From Jingyaoa shaoxingensis (GTDB lineage: Bacteria; Bacillota; Clostridia; Lachnospirales; Lachnospiraceae): 64,000 nt of DNA. Made by a program: the position numbers and the translations under genes. A model generated the notes under the pieces. The model worked only from the letters and a program-made list of their open reading frames with translations. It was not told the DNA's origin and made no database searches. Shown one piece after another: positions 43,326 to 51,929 of the stretch. The number at the start of each line of letters is the position of its first letter. Within the stretch, counting starts at the first letter, position 1. The stretch spans positions 62,001 to 126,000 of the forward strand of contig NZ_JACRSZ010000004.1 of NCBI RefSeq assembly GCF_014385005.1, read 5' to 3'.

Positions 43326-44366
43326 TTATTCTGCTTTTCTAAGAGTAGGATCCAACATAGCTGCATATTCATCTTCATGCATATTATCTGTGGTAACTGC
43401 TACAGGTGCCATTGCTACTTTCTGTTCTGTTTCAGGATTTGCACCTTCCATAATCGTTTCTACTGCATTTTCCAATGCTGCATATCCCTGTCCATAAGCA
43501 TCCTGAACGATAATACAATCGATGGTTCCTGCTTCCAGTGCTGCAATTTCAGTAGGATCAGAGTCAACACCAATTGTAATGACCTTATCTTTGATGCCTG
43601 CATTTTCTACTGCCAGAGAAATTGCGTCACCAGATGTATTGTTTGCTCCATAAATACCAACTAAGTCATCACCATATGTAGCGATTTCATTTTCAATATC
43701 TGCCTGTCCCTGATTCAGGTCGTTGTTGTTGTACAGTGTATCCAAAACGGTTAATTCTGAATTAGCCTCAAGATAAGCTTTGAAGTTGTCCATACGTGGC
43801 TGAAGTGCAGGATTTACATTTGAAAATTCCATAGCTACGGTTCCCTTTGCTTCGATTCCGGCTTTTTCCATTAATTCCAGCATAACTTTTCCGGCCATAT
43901 CACCGATGTCTGCACTGACTGTGGTATAGAACTGATTGTAGCAGTCTGAATATTCATCAGAATCCATTGGTTCCAGTCCACAGTTTGTGAAGTTTACTAC
44001 AATACCCTGATCCATTGCTTCTTTGGATACTGCAATTGTAGAATCCGGAACCTGTGTTGCTGAAATAATTGCATTTGGTTTAGATGCTACTGCATTTTCA
44101 AATGCACGGATATAAGCTTCTGTTTCTGCTTCGGTTGCAGGTCCTACGGTCGTAAAATTAATTTCAATACCGTATTTTTCTGCCATGTCTTTTACTGCAT
44201 TTTCCATACCAATCTGCTGATACTGCCAGAATTCTGATTCTGTTGAGCAGGTTACCCACACAATGTCCAGTGAGTCCGGAGTCTCTTCAGCAAATACAGT
44301 TCCCCCACAAACCATCATTGCTGCTGCCATTGTTCCCGCCAGTGTTGACAAATACCTTCTTTTCAT
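43326..44366 (-). CDS. Periplasmic-binding-type sugar ABC transporter substrate-binding protein
   Basis: The 346-residue protein has a signal peptide (KRRYLSTLAGTMAAAMMVCGGTVFA) and a type I periplasmic-binding fold. Visible parts are VWVTCSTESEFWQYQQIGMENAVKDMAEKYGIEI, RAFENAVASKPNAIISATQVPDS and VIGVDSDPTEIAALEAGTIDCIIVQDAYGQGY. A Cys precedes GG in the signal region (MMVCGGTV), a possible but poor lipobox; signal peptidase I cleavage after VFA is equally likely. It binds the sugar outside the cell for the RbsA/RbsC pair. The epimerase gene lies just upstream. Confidence 0.87.
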   Translation of the reverse strand: MKRRYLSTLAGTMAAAMMVCGGTVFAEETPDSLDIVWVTCSTESEFWQYQQIGMENAVKDMAEKYGIEINFTTVGPATEAETEAYIRAFENAVASKPNAIISATQVPDSTIAVSKEAMDQGIVVNFTNCGLEPMDSDEYSDCYNQFYTTVSADIGDMAGKVMLELMEKAGIEAKGTVAMEFSNVNPALQPRMDNFKAYLEANSELTVLDTLYNNNDLNQGQADIENEIATYGDDLVGIYGANNTSGDAISLAVENAGIKDKVITIGVDSDPTEIAALEAGTIDCIIVQDAYGQGYAALENAVETIMEGANPETEQKVAMAPVAVTTDNMHEDEYAAMLDPTLRKAE

Positions 44367-44434
44367 TTTTTGTTTCTCCTTTACTTTTTATTTTTTAGTA
44401 TCACTAACGATACTTTATTTCATAAATATTTAAA

Positions 44435-45310
44435 TTACTGCTGTTCGAATGTTTTTCTGAGATACTGCACGGATTGAGCTGCTTCCTGATCCAAAATTGC
44501 TTCGCTACAATCATCTTTCAGATCTCGCCAAATTCGTATATCTTTCCCCACCTGTCCTCCGCAGATGACAAACGGTTCCATAACCACTGCTCCCTGATAT
44601 TCGATTTTTCTTAATGCGTCTCCGATTTGATTCCACGGAATAATGTGACCCTGACCAGGCAATTTTCGGTTGTTTTCTCCTACATGAAAATGTCCCAGTT
44701 TTTTTCCTGCAGTAAGGATTGCTTCTGCAAAATCATCTTCTTCCATATTCATGTGATAGGTATCCAGCATTACTTTCACATTTTCTGCTCCTACCGCATC
44801 TACATATGTAACACCTTCTTTTGCTGTATTAATCAAGTATCCTTCGTGTCGGTTCAAGACTTCCATTCCCAGGATCAGTTCATATTCCTGTGCCATTTTT
44901 GCAAGTTCTTTCATATTTCGAATACTTCGATCCAGATCTCCCTCTTTATCCGGCACCTTAGAATAGTCTGCCGGCCAGCTGGAGTAGAGTCCACCTCCCA
45001 CAATATGTACATCCAGTTCTTTTAATATCGGAAATGTCTCTTTCCAAAACTGAAATGCATTTTTTACAATTTCCGGATCGGATGAAGAAATATCTTCTGT
45101 TGGCTTTGGTCCATATCCTGCTGTTAATTCAATACCAAGTTCATCTTTATATGCTTTAAGTTTCTCTATTTCTTCTTTCGGCATATCTTTTAATCCGGCA
45201 CAGGATATTTCCAGGATATCAAATCCCTGATCTTTTACTTTTTTTACATATTTCAGATAATCTGCACCCCACTGCTTTTCCCAGTAAGCATAATAGATTC
45301 CGTATTTCAT
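44435..45310 (-). CDS. Ketose 3-epimerase (D-tagatose/D-allulose 3-epimerase family)
   Basis: The 291-residue TIM-barrel protein starts KYGIYYAYWEKQWGADYLKYVKKVKDQGFDILEI, which resembles known D-psicose/D-tagatose 3-epimerases. Metal ligands are visible as Glu in GMEVLNRHEG, Asp in MLDTYHMNMEE, His in GHFHVGENNR and Glu in VVMEPFV. These Mn-dependent enzymes invert C3 of free ketoses such as fructose/allulose, tagatose/sorbose or pentuloses. It lies 15 bp downstream of the deoC gene and upstream of the binding-protein gene. The start ATG at 45310 is used; the codon before it is TTG. Confidence 0.87.
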   Translation of the reverse strand: MKYGIYYAYWEKQWGADYLKYVKKVKDQGFDILEISCAGLKDMPKEEIEKLKAYKDELGIELTAGYGPKPTEDISSSDPEIVKNAFQFWKETFPILKELDVHIVGGGLYSSWPADYSKVPDKEGDLDRSIRNMKELAKMAQEYELILGMEVLNRHEGYLINTAKEGVTYVDAVGAENVKVMLDTYHMNMEEDDFAEAILTAGKKLGHFHVGENNRKLPGQGHIIPWNQIGDALRKIEYQGAVVMEPFVICGGQVGKDIRIWRDLKDDCSEAILDQEAAQSVQYLRKTFEQQ

Positions 45311-45325
45311 CAAATTATCTGTCTC

Positions 45326-46021
45326 CTATTTTTCTGCCATCCTGGCTCTGCATTCATCTACAATTTTAACTCCTGCGCTGGTTCCGATTCTGCTCGCACC
45401 GGCTTCAATCATTGCCATTGCAGTGTCATAATCTCGAATGCCTCCTGCCGCTTTGATCTTCACTGCATCTCCTACACAGGACTTCATCAGTTTTACGTCT
45501 TCTACGGTTGCTCCGCCTGTACCGAAACCTGTAGAGGTTTTTATAAAGGTAGGTTTTACTTTCAAAGCGATCTCACAAAGTTTCTTCTTCTCATCATCTG
45601 TAAGATAACAGTTCTCAAAGATCACTTTACTGGTAACACCTTTTTCATTGCAGGCTTCTACAATTCGTCTCATTTCTTCTTCAACATAATCCCAGTTACC
45701 GCTCTTCAATTCTACAATATTCACTACATAATCTACTTCGCCGGCACCTTTTTCGATAACATCCTTTGCTTCAAACACTTTCGTATCAATCGTGCACTGA
45801 CCCAGCGGGAAGCTTACCGCTGCATCACAGAGCACATCAGAACCTTCCAACACTTTTTTACAAAATGGAACTGGTGCATTATTGATCGCAACGGTTTTAA
45901 AATTGTATTCTTTTGCTTTTTCACAGTGCTCTCTCAGATCGTCCAGTGTTACATAAGGTTTCAGTAACGTCTGATCAATCATTTTTGCAAGTTTCTCCGG
46001 TGTAATTTCATTTTTGTTCAT
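45326..46021 (-). CDS. deoC: Deoxyribose-phosphate aldolase
   Basis: The 231-residue class I aldolase has IDQTLLKPYVTLDDL at the N-terminus. It has the Schiff-base lysine in FIKTSTGFGTGGAT and the second catalytic lysine in VKIKAAGGIRDY, and ends RIGTSAG. DERA cleaves 2-deoxyribose 5-phosphate to glyceraldehyde 3-phosphate and acetaldehyde. Its place between a xylulokinase-like kinase and a ketose epimerase is unusual. It may cleave another sugar phosphate here. AAAGGAG precedes the ATG at 46021. No other deoxyribonucleoside genes (deoA, deoB, deoD) are adjacent. Confidence 0.92.
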   Translation of the reverse strand: MNKNEITPEKLAKMIDQTLLKPYVTLDDLREHCEKAKEYNFKTVAINNAPVPFCKKVLEGSDVLCDAAVSFPLGQCTIDTKVFEAKDVIEKGAGEVDYVVNIVELKSGNWDYVEEEMRRIVEACNEKGVTSKVIFENCYLTDDEKKKLCEIALKVKPTFIKTSTGFGTGGATVEDVKLMKSCVGDAVKIKAAGGIRDYDTAMAMIEAGASRIGTSAGVKIVDECRARMAEK

Positions 46022-46036
46022 ATTCATGCTCCTTTC

Positions 46037-47557
46037 TTATTTCCACTGTGCCAAATTATCATAAGTTTTCAGCAATCCAGTGTAACATTCGTCAAAATAT
46101 TGTTTTAGTTCATTATAGCGTTTATGGTGTTCCATATCTGGTTCAAGCACATCATCTACTTTGATGAAACGATGAATTGCTCCAAAATCTTCCAATACTC
46201 CTGCACCTACTCCGGCACAAACAGCTGCTCCCATGGAAGTTGCCTCATCCAGCCAGTTTAATCTCTTTGCTCGAACTCCATAGATGTCTGCCAATGCCCT
46301 TCTTACCACATCGCCTTTTGCTAATCCGCCAATTACGTTTAACTCTGTGATGTCCATGTCCTTTCGGAAAACATCCAGTATAATACAAAGATTCATCAAA
46401 ATTCCTTCAATTGTGGCACGGAGCATATCACCTCTGGTATGTTCCATTTTCAAGCCTACAAAAGCGCCCCTTGCATTCGTATTCCATCTTGGACTTCGCT
46501 CTCCCAGAATGTATGGCAGATACAATAATCCATTTGCTCCAACCGGTGATTTCTCTATTTCCCGGTTCATCAGTTCGTATGCACTGATACCGTTTTCTGC
46601 TGCCTCTTTTTCCAGATCTTTGCATATTGTTTTCTTGATAAACTGATAGGAATTACCTGCTGCCTGCATAGTTCCATTCGGCGAATACATTCCCGGAACC
46701 ATATGTGCCCAGTTATATGTTCGAAGCTGTGGATCAAAAATCGGTTTTGCACTGGTCATTGCTACCCAGGAGGAGGAGCCAAGATAATTAAAAGTATCTC
46801 CTTCTCTGACACTTCCTGCTCCTACTGCCGCACATACTCCATCTCCACCACCGATGATGATCGGTGTTCCCGGTGCCAATCCGCATTCTGCTGCAACACT
46901 GCCTGTCACCTCGCCCGCCACATGCGTAGATGGATACAAATCCGGTAATTTTTCTTCTCCGATTTCTGCCGCTGCCAAAATTCTTTCTGACCATTTGAGT
47001 TCATTCAAATCCAAACAGTTTGTACCAGATGCATCCGTATAATCTGTCAGAAATTTTCCTGTCAGTTTATAAATCACATAATCCTTTGGCTGAAGCATCT
47101 TATAGGTATTCTGAAATACTTCCGGTTCGTGATCTCTTATCCACATCAATTTTTCAATGCTATAAGAAGCACTTATTTTGTGTCCTACAATCCGGTAAAA
47201 TTCCTGTTCATCAATTTTATCTTTGATCTGCTTCTCCTGATCCTGACTTCTCTGATCTGCCCAGATAATTGCCGGTCTCAAGGCTCTTCCATTTTTATCA
47301 ACCGGAACACATCCCATCATCTGACCACTGAAAGCCATGCCGGCTACCTGTTTCCTATCTATTTCTTTCAGCAGTTCCTCATTATTTTCACAAATTGCTT
47401 TCCACCAGTCATCTGGATTCTGTTCTGCCCAGGTACTGTTAAAAAAATGTGTATCATACACATATGTAATACTTTTTACCAGTTCTCCATCTGTGGTAAA
47501 TAACGTTGCCTTATCTCCCGAAGTCCCCAGGTCATGTGCAATTAAAAACTTTGTCAT
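46037..47557 (-). CDS. xylB: FGGY-family carbohydrate kinase (xylulokinase-like)
   Basis: The 506-residue protein starts FLIAHDLGTSGDKATLFTTDGEL, the first phosphate motif of FGGY kinases. It has GVDK-type AGMAFSGQMMGCVPVDKNGRALRPAIIWADQRS and the second signature NVIGGLAKGDVVRRALADIYG with ATSMGAAVCAGVG. FGGY kinases phosphorylate pentuloses, hexuloses, polyols or erythrulose; the best fit by eye is xylulokinase. It should act on the product of the ketose epimerase. It lies 15 bp upstream of deoC and 28 bp downstream of the aldo/keto reductase gene. Confidence 0.85.
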   Translation of the reverse strand: MTKFLIAHDLGTSGDKATLFTTDGELVKSITYVYDTHFFNSTWAEQNPDDWWKAICENNEELLKEIDRKQVAGMAFSGQMMGCVPVDKNGRALRPAIIWADQRSQDQEKQIKDKIDEQEFYRIVGHKISASYSIEKLMWIRDHEPEVFQNTYKMLQPKDYVIYKLTGKFLTDYTDASGTNCLDLNELKWSERILAAAEIGEEKLPDLYPSTHVAGEVTGSVAAECGLAPGTPIIIGGGDGVCAAVGAGSVREGDTFNYLGSSSWVAMTSAKPIFDPQLRTYNWAHMVPGMYSPNGTMQAAGNSYQFIKKTICKDLEKEAAENGISAYELMNREIEKSPVGANGLLYLPYILGERSPRWNTNARGAFVGLKMEHTRGDMLRATIEGILMNLCIILDVFRKDMDITELNVIGGLAKGDVVRRALADIYGVRAKRLNWLDEATSMGAAVCAGVGAGVLEDFGAIHRFIKVDDVLEPDMEHHKRYNELKQYFDECYTGLLKTYDNLAQWK

Positions 47558-47585
47558 TTCATTCCCCCATTACATCAATAAAACT

Positions 47586-48572
47586 TTAATCCATATTTTC
47601 AAATGGTACTAAAATTTCATTAATCTTTGCAATTTCTTCATCTGTCAGATTCCATTCTGTACAATGAATATTGTGCTTCAGCTGTTCCAGAGAAGATGCA
47701 CCTCCAATAATGGATGTCACTTCTTCACGCTGTCTTGTCCAGTTCAGCGTCATTTCATTCATCGGTTTTCCAATCTCATCTGCAAATGCCTTTAATTTTC
47801 TGGCACCTTCCTGATATACTTTAAAAGTTTCTCCTGAAAATTTAGGGTTTTCATTACGGATATCATGCTTTGAAATTGTCATTCCATCCAGGAACTTTCC
47901 TGCCAAAAGCCCCTGCATCAATGGGCTGTAAGGTAAAAATGCCTGACCATACTTCTTTACTACCGGAAATACTTCTTTCTCTGTTCGATAATCCAGTGGA
48001 ATTCCATGATAGGTTGCCGGATTTCTCTCAAGCATATTATATAGACTCTGCTGACAGTCAACAGAAATATATTCCATCATTTTTTCTACATCTTTCTGTG
48101 CGAAATTACTCAATCCTACGTAACGAATTTTTCCCGCTTTTTTCATAATATTCAATGCTTCTGCCGTTTCTTCCAATGGCACGTTCGGATCTGGCCAGTG
48201 CATCTGATAAATATCTATATGATCTGTCTGAAGACGCATCAGTGAATCATCGATTTCTTTTAACAGACTTTCTTTTGATAGATTGTTGGCAGTATGATGC
48301 GGTTTATCCCATGTCAACCCGGCTTTTGATGCAATCAGGACTTTATTTCTCAGGCCATCCTGTTTTAATGCCTTTCCAAGAACTTTTTCTGAATTTCCCC
48401 ATCCATATACAGGCGCGACATCAAATAAATTCACTCCCATATCGATAGCTGCATGTATTACGCCAATAGACTTACTTTCCTCTGATGAATCCCAGTCACC
48501 ACCCATGTTCCAGCATCCAATACCGATTGCTGATATTTCTTCGTTTATCTTTGCGACTTTTTTGTAAATCAT
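47586..48572 (-). CDS. Aldo/keto reductase, first gene of the sugar operon
   Basis: The 328-residue TIM-barrel protein has the AKR triad region VNLFDVAPVYGWGNSEKVLGKAL (Asp and Tyr), Lys in VLIASKAGL and His in IYQMHWPDPN. LNWTRQREEVTSIIGGAS lies near the C-terminal NADPH site. It probably interconverts a sugar or sugar-derived carbonyl and alcohol. It heads a seven-gene operon with kinase, DERA, epimerase and transporter. Two identical operator-like repeats precede it. Confidence 0.88.
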   Translation of the reverse strand: MIYKKVAKINEEISAIGIGCWNMGGDWDSSEESKSIGVIHAAIDMGVNLFDVAPVYGWGNSEKVLGKALKQDGLRNKVLIASKAGLTWDKPHHTANNLSKESLLKEIDDSLMRLQTDHIDIYQMHWPDPNVPLEETAEALNIMKKAGKIRYVGLSNFAQKDVEKMMEYISVDCQQSLYNMLERNPATYHGIPLDYRTEKEVFPVVKKYGQAFLPYSPLMQGLLAGKFLDGMTISKHDIRNENPKFSGETFKVYQEGARKLKAFADEIGKPMNEMTLNWTRQREEVTSIIGGASSLEQLKHNIHCTEWNLTDEEIAKINEILVPFENMD

Positions 48573-48603
48573 ATTTTTCTTCCTTTCTATATTCTATCTG
48601 TTG

Positions 48604-48630
48604 GTGTAACCGGTTTCATATTTTAGAAAA
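48604..48630. promoter_or_regulatory. Operator-like repeat 1 (LacI/CcpA type)
   Basis: The unit GTGTAACCGGTTTCATATTT...AAAA contains TGTAACCGGTTTCA, a near-palindrome matching both LacI-family operators and the catabolite-responsive element pattern TGWAANCGNTNWCA. A second exact copy lies 56 bp further on. Confidence 0.65.
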
Positions 48631-48659
48631 TATATAACAGGGGATTTTGTCCCTGTATA

Positions 48660-48686
48660 GTGTAACCGGTTTCATATTTTAGAAAA
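48660..48686. promoter_or_regulatory. Operator-like repeat 2 (LacI/CcpA type)
   Basis: This is an exact repeat of the 27-bp unit at 48604-48630. Between the two lies an ACAGGG/CCCTGT hairpin (about 48636-48656). Two operators 56 bp apart suggest DNA looping or cooperative binding in front of the aldo/keto reductase operon. Confidence 0.65.
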
Positions 48687-48694
48687 AAGAAAAA

Positions 48695-49714
48695 TTACTT
48701 TTTCTTTTTTTCTGATCCGTTCAACTCAACCTGATATGGTATCATACACAGACTTCTTGGTTTATCTGGATGCTCAAATCTTTCCTGCAGAAGCTGCATC
48801 GCAGTGTAACCCATATTATATGTATCTCTGTAAATCCAGCTGATATTCATTCCAAGAATATCTACAATATCAATACGGTCATTTCCTATAAGAGCAATAT
48901 CTACTCCCGCTTTTCTTTTTACTTCTTTGGCTGCCTTCAAAAATCCAAGTGTTGTAGCATTATTACAAGTATAAAGTGCATCCGGAAGTTCTTCTCTTGT
49001 CAATAATTTCTTCGCCAGTTGATAACTGTCTTCCATTGAAAAATTCCCGTAAAATATATCTTCTTCTTTTAATTCCAATCCACAATCCTGAGCACCTTTT
49101 CGGAATCCATCTAAACGATCTCGTCCAATTTTAAGATTCATATCGCCGGCAATCATTGCCGCGGTACGATTCCCCGCTCTATATAACTCCTGCGCTGCGC
49201 GATAAGAACTCTGATAATTCTCATAGATTACCGCATCCCATGGCATCTGCTCAAAGTCTCGGTCAATAATTACAATTGGAAGATGCATATCTGTCAGCTG
49301 CTTTAGCAACTTCTTTCCGCGCTTGCTCTCTGCATAATCAATGGAGGGTCCCAAAATGATTCCTTTTACACGCTGCTGCTGCAACACTCGAATCGCTTTT
49401 TCTTCTCGCTCCATGTTATTTCCTGTATCAAACAAGACCAATGAAAGATCTAACTCATCTGCCTTGCGGGTAATTCCCTGAACAATATCTGCATAAAAAA
49501 GATTTCCTATCTCAGGCACAACCACTCCGATTGTGGTTGTCTCCTGCTTTGATAAATTTACCGCAGATGCTGAAGGAAGATAATGATACTTCTCAATAAT
49601 CTCATCTATCTTCTTCTTTGTCTCTGGTGACACATAGCCACTATTATTTAATGCTCTTGATACTGTCGCTTTCGAAACTCCTGCAAGTTCTGCTACATCT
49701 TTGATCGTTATCAT
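48695..49714 (-). CDS. LacI-family regulator of the sugar operon
   Basis: The 339-residue protein has an N-terminal helix-turn-helix (TIKDVAELAGVSKATVSRALNNSGYVSPETKKKIDEII), a hinge with LSKQETTTIGVVVPEIGNLFYADIV, and a ligand domain with VIIDRDFEQMPWD, LYTCNNATTLGFLKAA and ALIGNDRID. It stands at the head of the same leftward direction as the sugar operon, 122 bp upstream of the aldo/keto reductase gene. An operator (GAAACCGTTTC) lies between its promoter and its start, so it probably represses itself and the operon. Confidence 0.88.
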   Translation of the reverse strand: MITIKDVAELAGVSKATVSRALNNSGYVSPETKKKIDEIIEKYHYLPSASAVNLSKQETTTIGVVVPEIGNLFYADIVQGITRKADELDLSLVLFDTGNNMEREEKAIRVLQQQRVKGIILGPSIDYAESKRGKKLLKQLTDMHLPIVIIDRDFEQMPWDAVIYENYQSSYRAAQELYRAGNRTAAMIAGDMNLKIGRDRLDGFRKGAQDCGLELKEEDIFYGNFSMEDSYQLAKKLLTREELPDALYTCNNATTLGFLKAAKEVKRKAGVDIALIGNDRIDIVDILGMNISWIYRDTYNMGYTAMQLLQERFEHPDKPRSLCMIPYQVELNGSEKKKK

Positions 49715-49717
49715 AAT

Positions 49718-49732
49718 TGTGAAACCGTTTCC
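49718..49732. promoter_or_regulatory. LacI-type operator overlapping the regulator leader
   Basis: TGTGAAACCGTTTCC contains the palindrome GAAAC-C-GTTTC and lies four bases from the regulator start codon. A related half-match GTAACCGTTTC is at 49865-49875. Confidence 0.6.
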
Positions 49733-49748
49733 TTTTCTTGTTATTTAA

Positions 49749-49777
49749 AGCATATATCAGTTTTGAACTTCTGTCAA
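49749..49777 (-). promoter_or_regulatory. Promoter of the LacI-family regulator gene
   Basis: On the minus strand TTGACA (49772-49777) and TATGCT (49749-49754) are 17 bp apart, followed by the operator. The rest of the 332-bp gap 49715-50046 is AT-rich and holds only a second operator-like site and the promoter of the next gene. Confidence 0.6.
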
Positions 49778-49950
49778 TATATTATTTGTTTTTCGTATAT
49801 TTACAATAGTTTTACATTTGTTTTATTGTAAATAATGTACAATAAAAATGTGATTTTCAAATATGTAACCGTTTCCTTTGCGTGTAATAACTATTTGCAG
49901 ATACCATATACAGTTTCTTCTAACATAATCTGTTTATCCTGCCTTCTTTA

Positions 49951-49978
49951 TTGACATCTATTACACTCGTCCTATAAT
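49951..49978 (+). promoter_or_regulatory. Promoter of the GNAT acetyltransferase gene
   Basis: TTGACA (49951-49956) and TATAAT (49973-49978) with 16-bp spacing lie 68 bp before the ATG at 50047, which has AGGAGG. Confidence 0.7.
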
Positions 49979-50046
49979 AGTAGACAGATAAACGCTTTGC
50001 AGAGCACAAGGTTACACACATATTTGACTCAAGCAGGAGGTTTTCC

Positions 50047-50634
50047 ATGAATACAACAACTATTACCATCCGCACCGCCACCCCGGCTGATGCCCCTGCA
50101 TTACTTGCCATTTATGCCCCTTATATTACGGATACCGCAGTGTCTTTTGAATATGATGTCCCGTCTGTTGAAAAATTCGCGGACCGCATCCGGGGGACTT
50201 TAAAAAAATATCCTTATCTGGTTGCCGAAGTAAATGGACAGATCGTCGGCTACTGCTATGTAGGGATTCTGCATGACCGTCAGGCCTATGACTGGTCGGT
50301 GGAGACTTCCATCTATATAGATCAGAATTGTAAGAGAATGGGCATTGGACGTAAGCTCCATGATGCTCTGGAGCAGGCATTATCTGCTATGGGTATATTG
50401 AATCTATACGCCTGTATTGCTTTTCCGATTGGTAAAGATCCTTACCTGACGGAAGACAGCGTACATTTTCATGAGCATCTGGGATATACATATACCGCTC
50501 ATTTTCATAAATGCGGATACAAATTTAACCGCTGGTATGATATCGTCTGGATGGAAAAAACGATTGGGGAACATAAAGAAAATCAACCGGAGGTAAAAGC
50601 ATTTTCAGAAATAGAAGAAGCTTTGAATCTGTAA
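50047..50634 (+). CDS. GNAT N-acetyltransferase (phosphinothricin acetyltransferase type)
   Basis: The 195-residue protein starts TTITIRTATPADAPALLAIYAPYI. It has VSFEYDVPSVEKFADRI, the acetyl-CoA pyrophosphate loop CKRMGIGRKLHDALEQAL and the C-terminal FHEHLGYTYTAHFHKCGYKFNRWYDIVWMEK, as in Pat/YwnH-like acetyltransferases. Such enzymes acetylate amino-acid analogues such as phosphinothricin or methionine sulfoximine. AGGAGG lies upstream. The gene stands alone between its promoter and terminator. Confidence 0.88.
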   Translation: MNTTTITIRTATPADAPALLAIYAPYITDTAVSFEYDVPSVEKFADRIRGTLKKYPYLVAEVNGQIVGYCYVGILHDRQAYDWSVETSIYIDQNCKRMGIGRKLHDALEQALSAMGILNLYACIAFPIGKDPYLTEDSVHFHEHLGYTYTAHFHKCGYKFNRWYDIVWMEKTIGEHKENQPEVKAFSEIEEALNL

Positions 50635-50657
50635 TTTTGATTCCCGGCGCACATTTA

Positions 50658-50701
50658 AAAATCATGCTCAACAGAATGGAATTCCTGTAAAGCATGATTT
50701 T
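50658..50701. terminator. Terminator after the acetyltransferase gene
   Basis: AAAATCATGCT and AGCATGATTTT form an 11-bp stem followed by further T residues on the plus strand. Confidence 0.8.
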
Positions 50702-50706
50702 TTTAG

Positions 50707-50730
50707 CTGTTCAGTATCTTCACAGATACG
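50707..50730 (-). repeat. Dispersed hairpin repeat, partial copy after the Fe-S aldo/keto reductase
   Basis: On the minus strand CGTATCTGTGAAGATACTGAACAG is clearly related to the repeat in front of ohyA and the methyltransferase gene. Here it follows a stop codon rather than preceding a start. Confidence 0.5.
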
Positions 50731-50741
50731 ATTTTCATATT

Positions 50742-51770
50742 TTACTGTACCTTCACTTCTCCAGCCAGCACTTTCTTGTAATCTTCATAATTTTTCTTTA
50801 ACAGCTCTGGAGTGTTCAGCTCATATGGACACTTCTTTTTGCATTTGCCGCAATGCAGACATCCTTCGATCTTGCGCATCTCTTCCTGCATGGCAGGTGT
50901 CAGCCAGCTCTCAGATGGTGCACGGCGAAGCATCAGAGACATCCTTGCACAGGTATTGATCTGAATACCGGCAGGACATGGCATGCAATATCCACAGCCA
51001 CGGCAAAAATCTCCGCTCAGCTCTTTCTGTTCTTTTTCGATATATGCAGTCAGTTCCGGCGTCATGGATGGTGTTTGATCCATATAACTCAGCCATTCTT
51101 CCAGCTCTGTCTCTTTCTGAATGCCCCAGATCGGAAGTGCATTGTCATACTGGGTCATGAATGCCATTGCTGCTTCTGAACGGTTAATCAGACCGCCTGC
51201 CAGTCCCTTCATGGCAATGAATCCCATATTTTTTTCTTTGCAGGCTCTTACCAGTGCCTTTTCTCTCTCAGATGACAGATAGCTGAACGGATACTGTAAT
51301 GTCTCATACAGACCGCTTTCTACGATCTCTTCTGCCACGCCAAGCTTGTGAGCGGTGATACCGATATGACGGATTTTTCCTTCTTCTTTGGCTTTTACCA
51401 GACATTCATACATTCCGGTTCCATCCCCCGGTCTGTAGCACTGTGGCACACAGTGCAGCTGATAAATATCAATATAATCAGTACGCAGATTCTTCAGGGA
51501 AGTCTCCAGATCCTTCCAGAATTCTTCCGGCGTCTTTGCCGCAGTCTTGGTAGCAATATATACTTTATCCCGCATGCCATCAAAAGCTTCTCCCACCTTG
51601 ATTTCACTGTCGCTGTAGGCCCTCGCAGTGTCGAAGAAACGCATACCTCCTTCGTAGGCTCTGCGCAGCAGTTTCACTGCATAGTCCTGACAGACACGCT
51701 GTACCGGAAGGGCACCAAACGCATTCTGCGGAACGGTAATCCCTGTTTTTCCTAATGTAACCTGATTCAT
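50742..51770 (-). CDS. Aldo/keto reductase with C-terminal ferredoxin-like 4Fe-4S motifs
   Basis: The 342-residue protein has an AKR barrel (FDTARAYSDSEIKVGEAF, IYQLHCVPQCYR, GFIAMKGLAGG). A C-terminal domain follows with CRGCGYCMPCPAG and CLHCGKCKKKCPYEL, two cysteine clusters for [4Fe-4S] centres. Such fused reductases are common in anaerobes and may take electrons from ferredoxin instead of NADPH. AGGAGGAG precedes the ATG at 51770. A dispersed repeat copy lies upstream at 51822. Confidence 0.88.
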   Translation of the reverse strand: MNQVTLGKTGITVPQNAFGALPVQRVCQDYAVKLLRRAYEGGMRFFDTARAYSDSEIKVGEAFDGMRDKVYIATKTAAKTPEEFWKDLETSLKNLRTDYIDIYQLHCVPQCYRPGDGTGMYECLVKAKEEGKIRHIGITAHKLGVAEEIVESGLYETLQYPFSYLSSEREKALVRACKEKNMGFIAMKGLAGGLINRSEAAMAFMTQYDNALPIWGIQKETELEEWLSYMDQTPSMTPELTAYIEKEQKELSGDFCRGCGYCMPCPAGIQINTCARMSLMLRRAPSESWLTPAMQEEMRKIEGCLHCGKCKKKCPYELNTPELLKKNYEDYKKVLAGEVKVQ

Positions 51771-51821
51771 AGTCTCTCCTCCTGTTCGTATTGTCGAATC
51801 TATTTTTGTTCATTCCCCATT

Positions 51822-51846
51822 GGTTCAGTGGGTCCTGAACAGTTAC
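51822..51846 (-). repeat. Dispersed hairpin repeat, copy upstream of the Fe-S aldo/keto reductase
   Basis: On the minus strand GTAACTGTTCAG GACCCACTGAACC holds the left half of the repeat found in front of ohyA and a shortened inverse. It lies 52 bp before the start codon. Confidence 0.5.
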
Positions 51847-51929
51847 ATTAATTCTAATATAATTGATCGGAAGTGTCAAAATATGCTTTACTATTTTCCC
51901 ATCGCAATTATAAAAAACTGTACTTAAAA

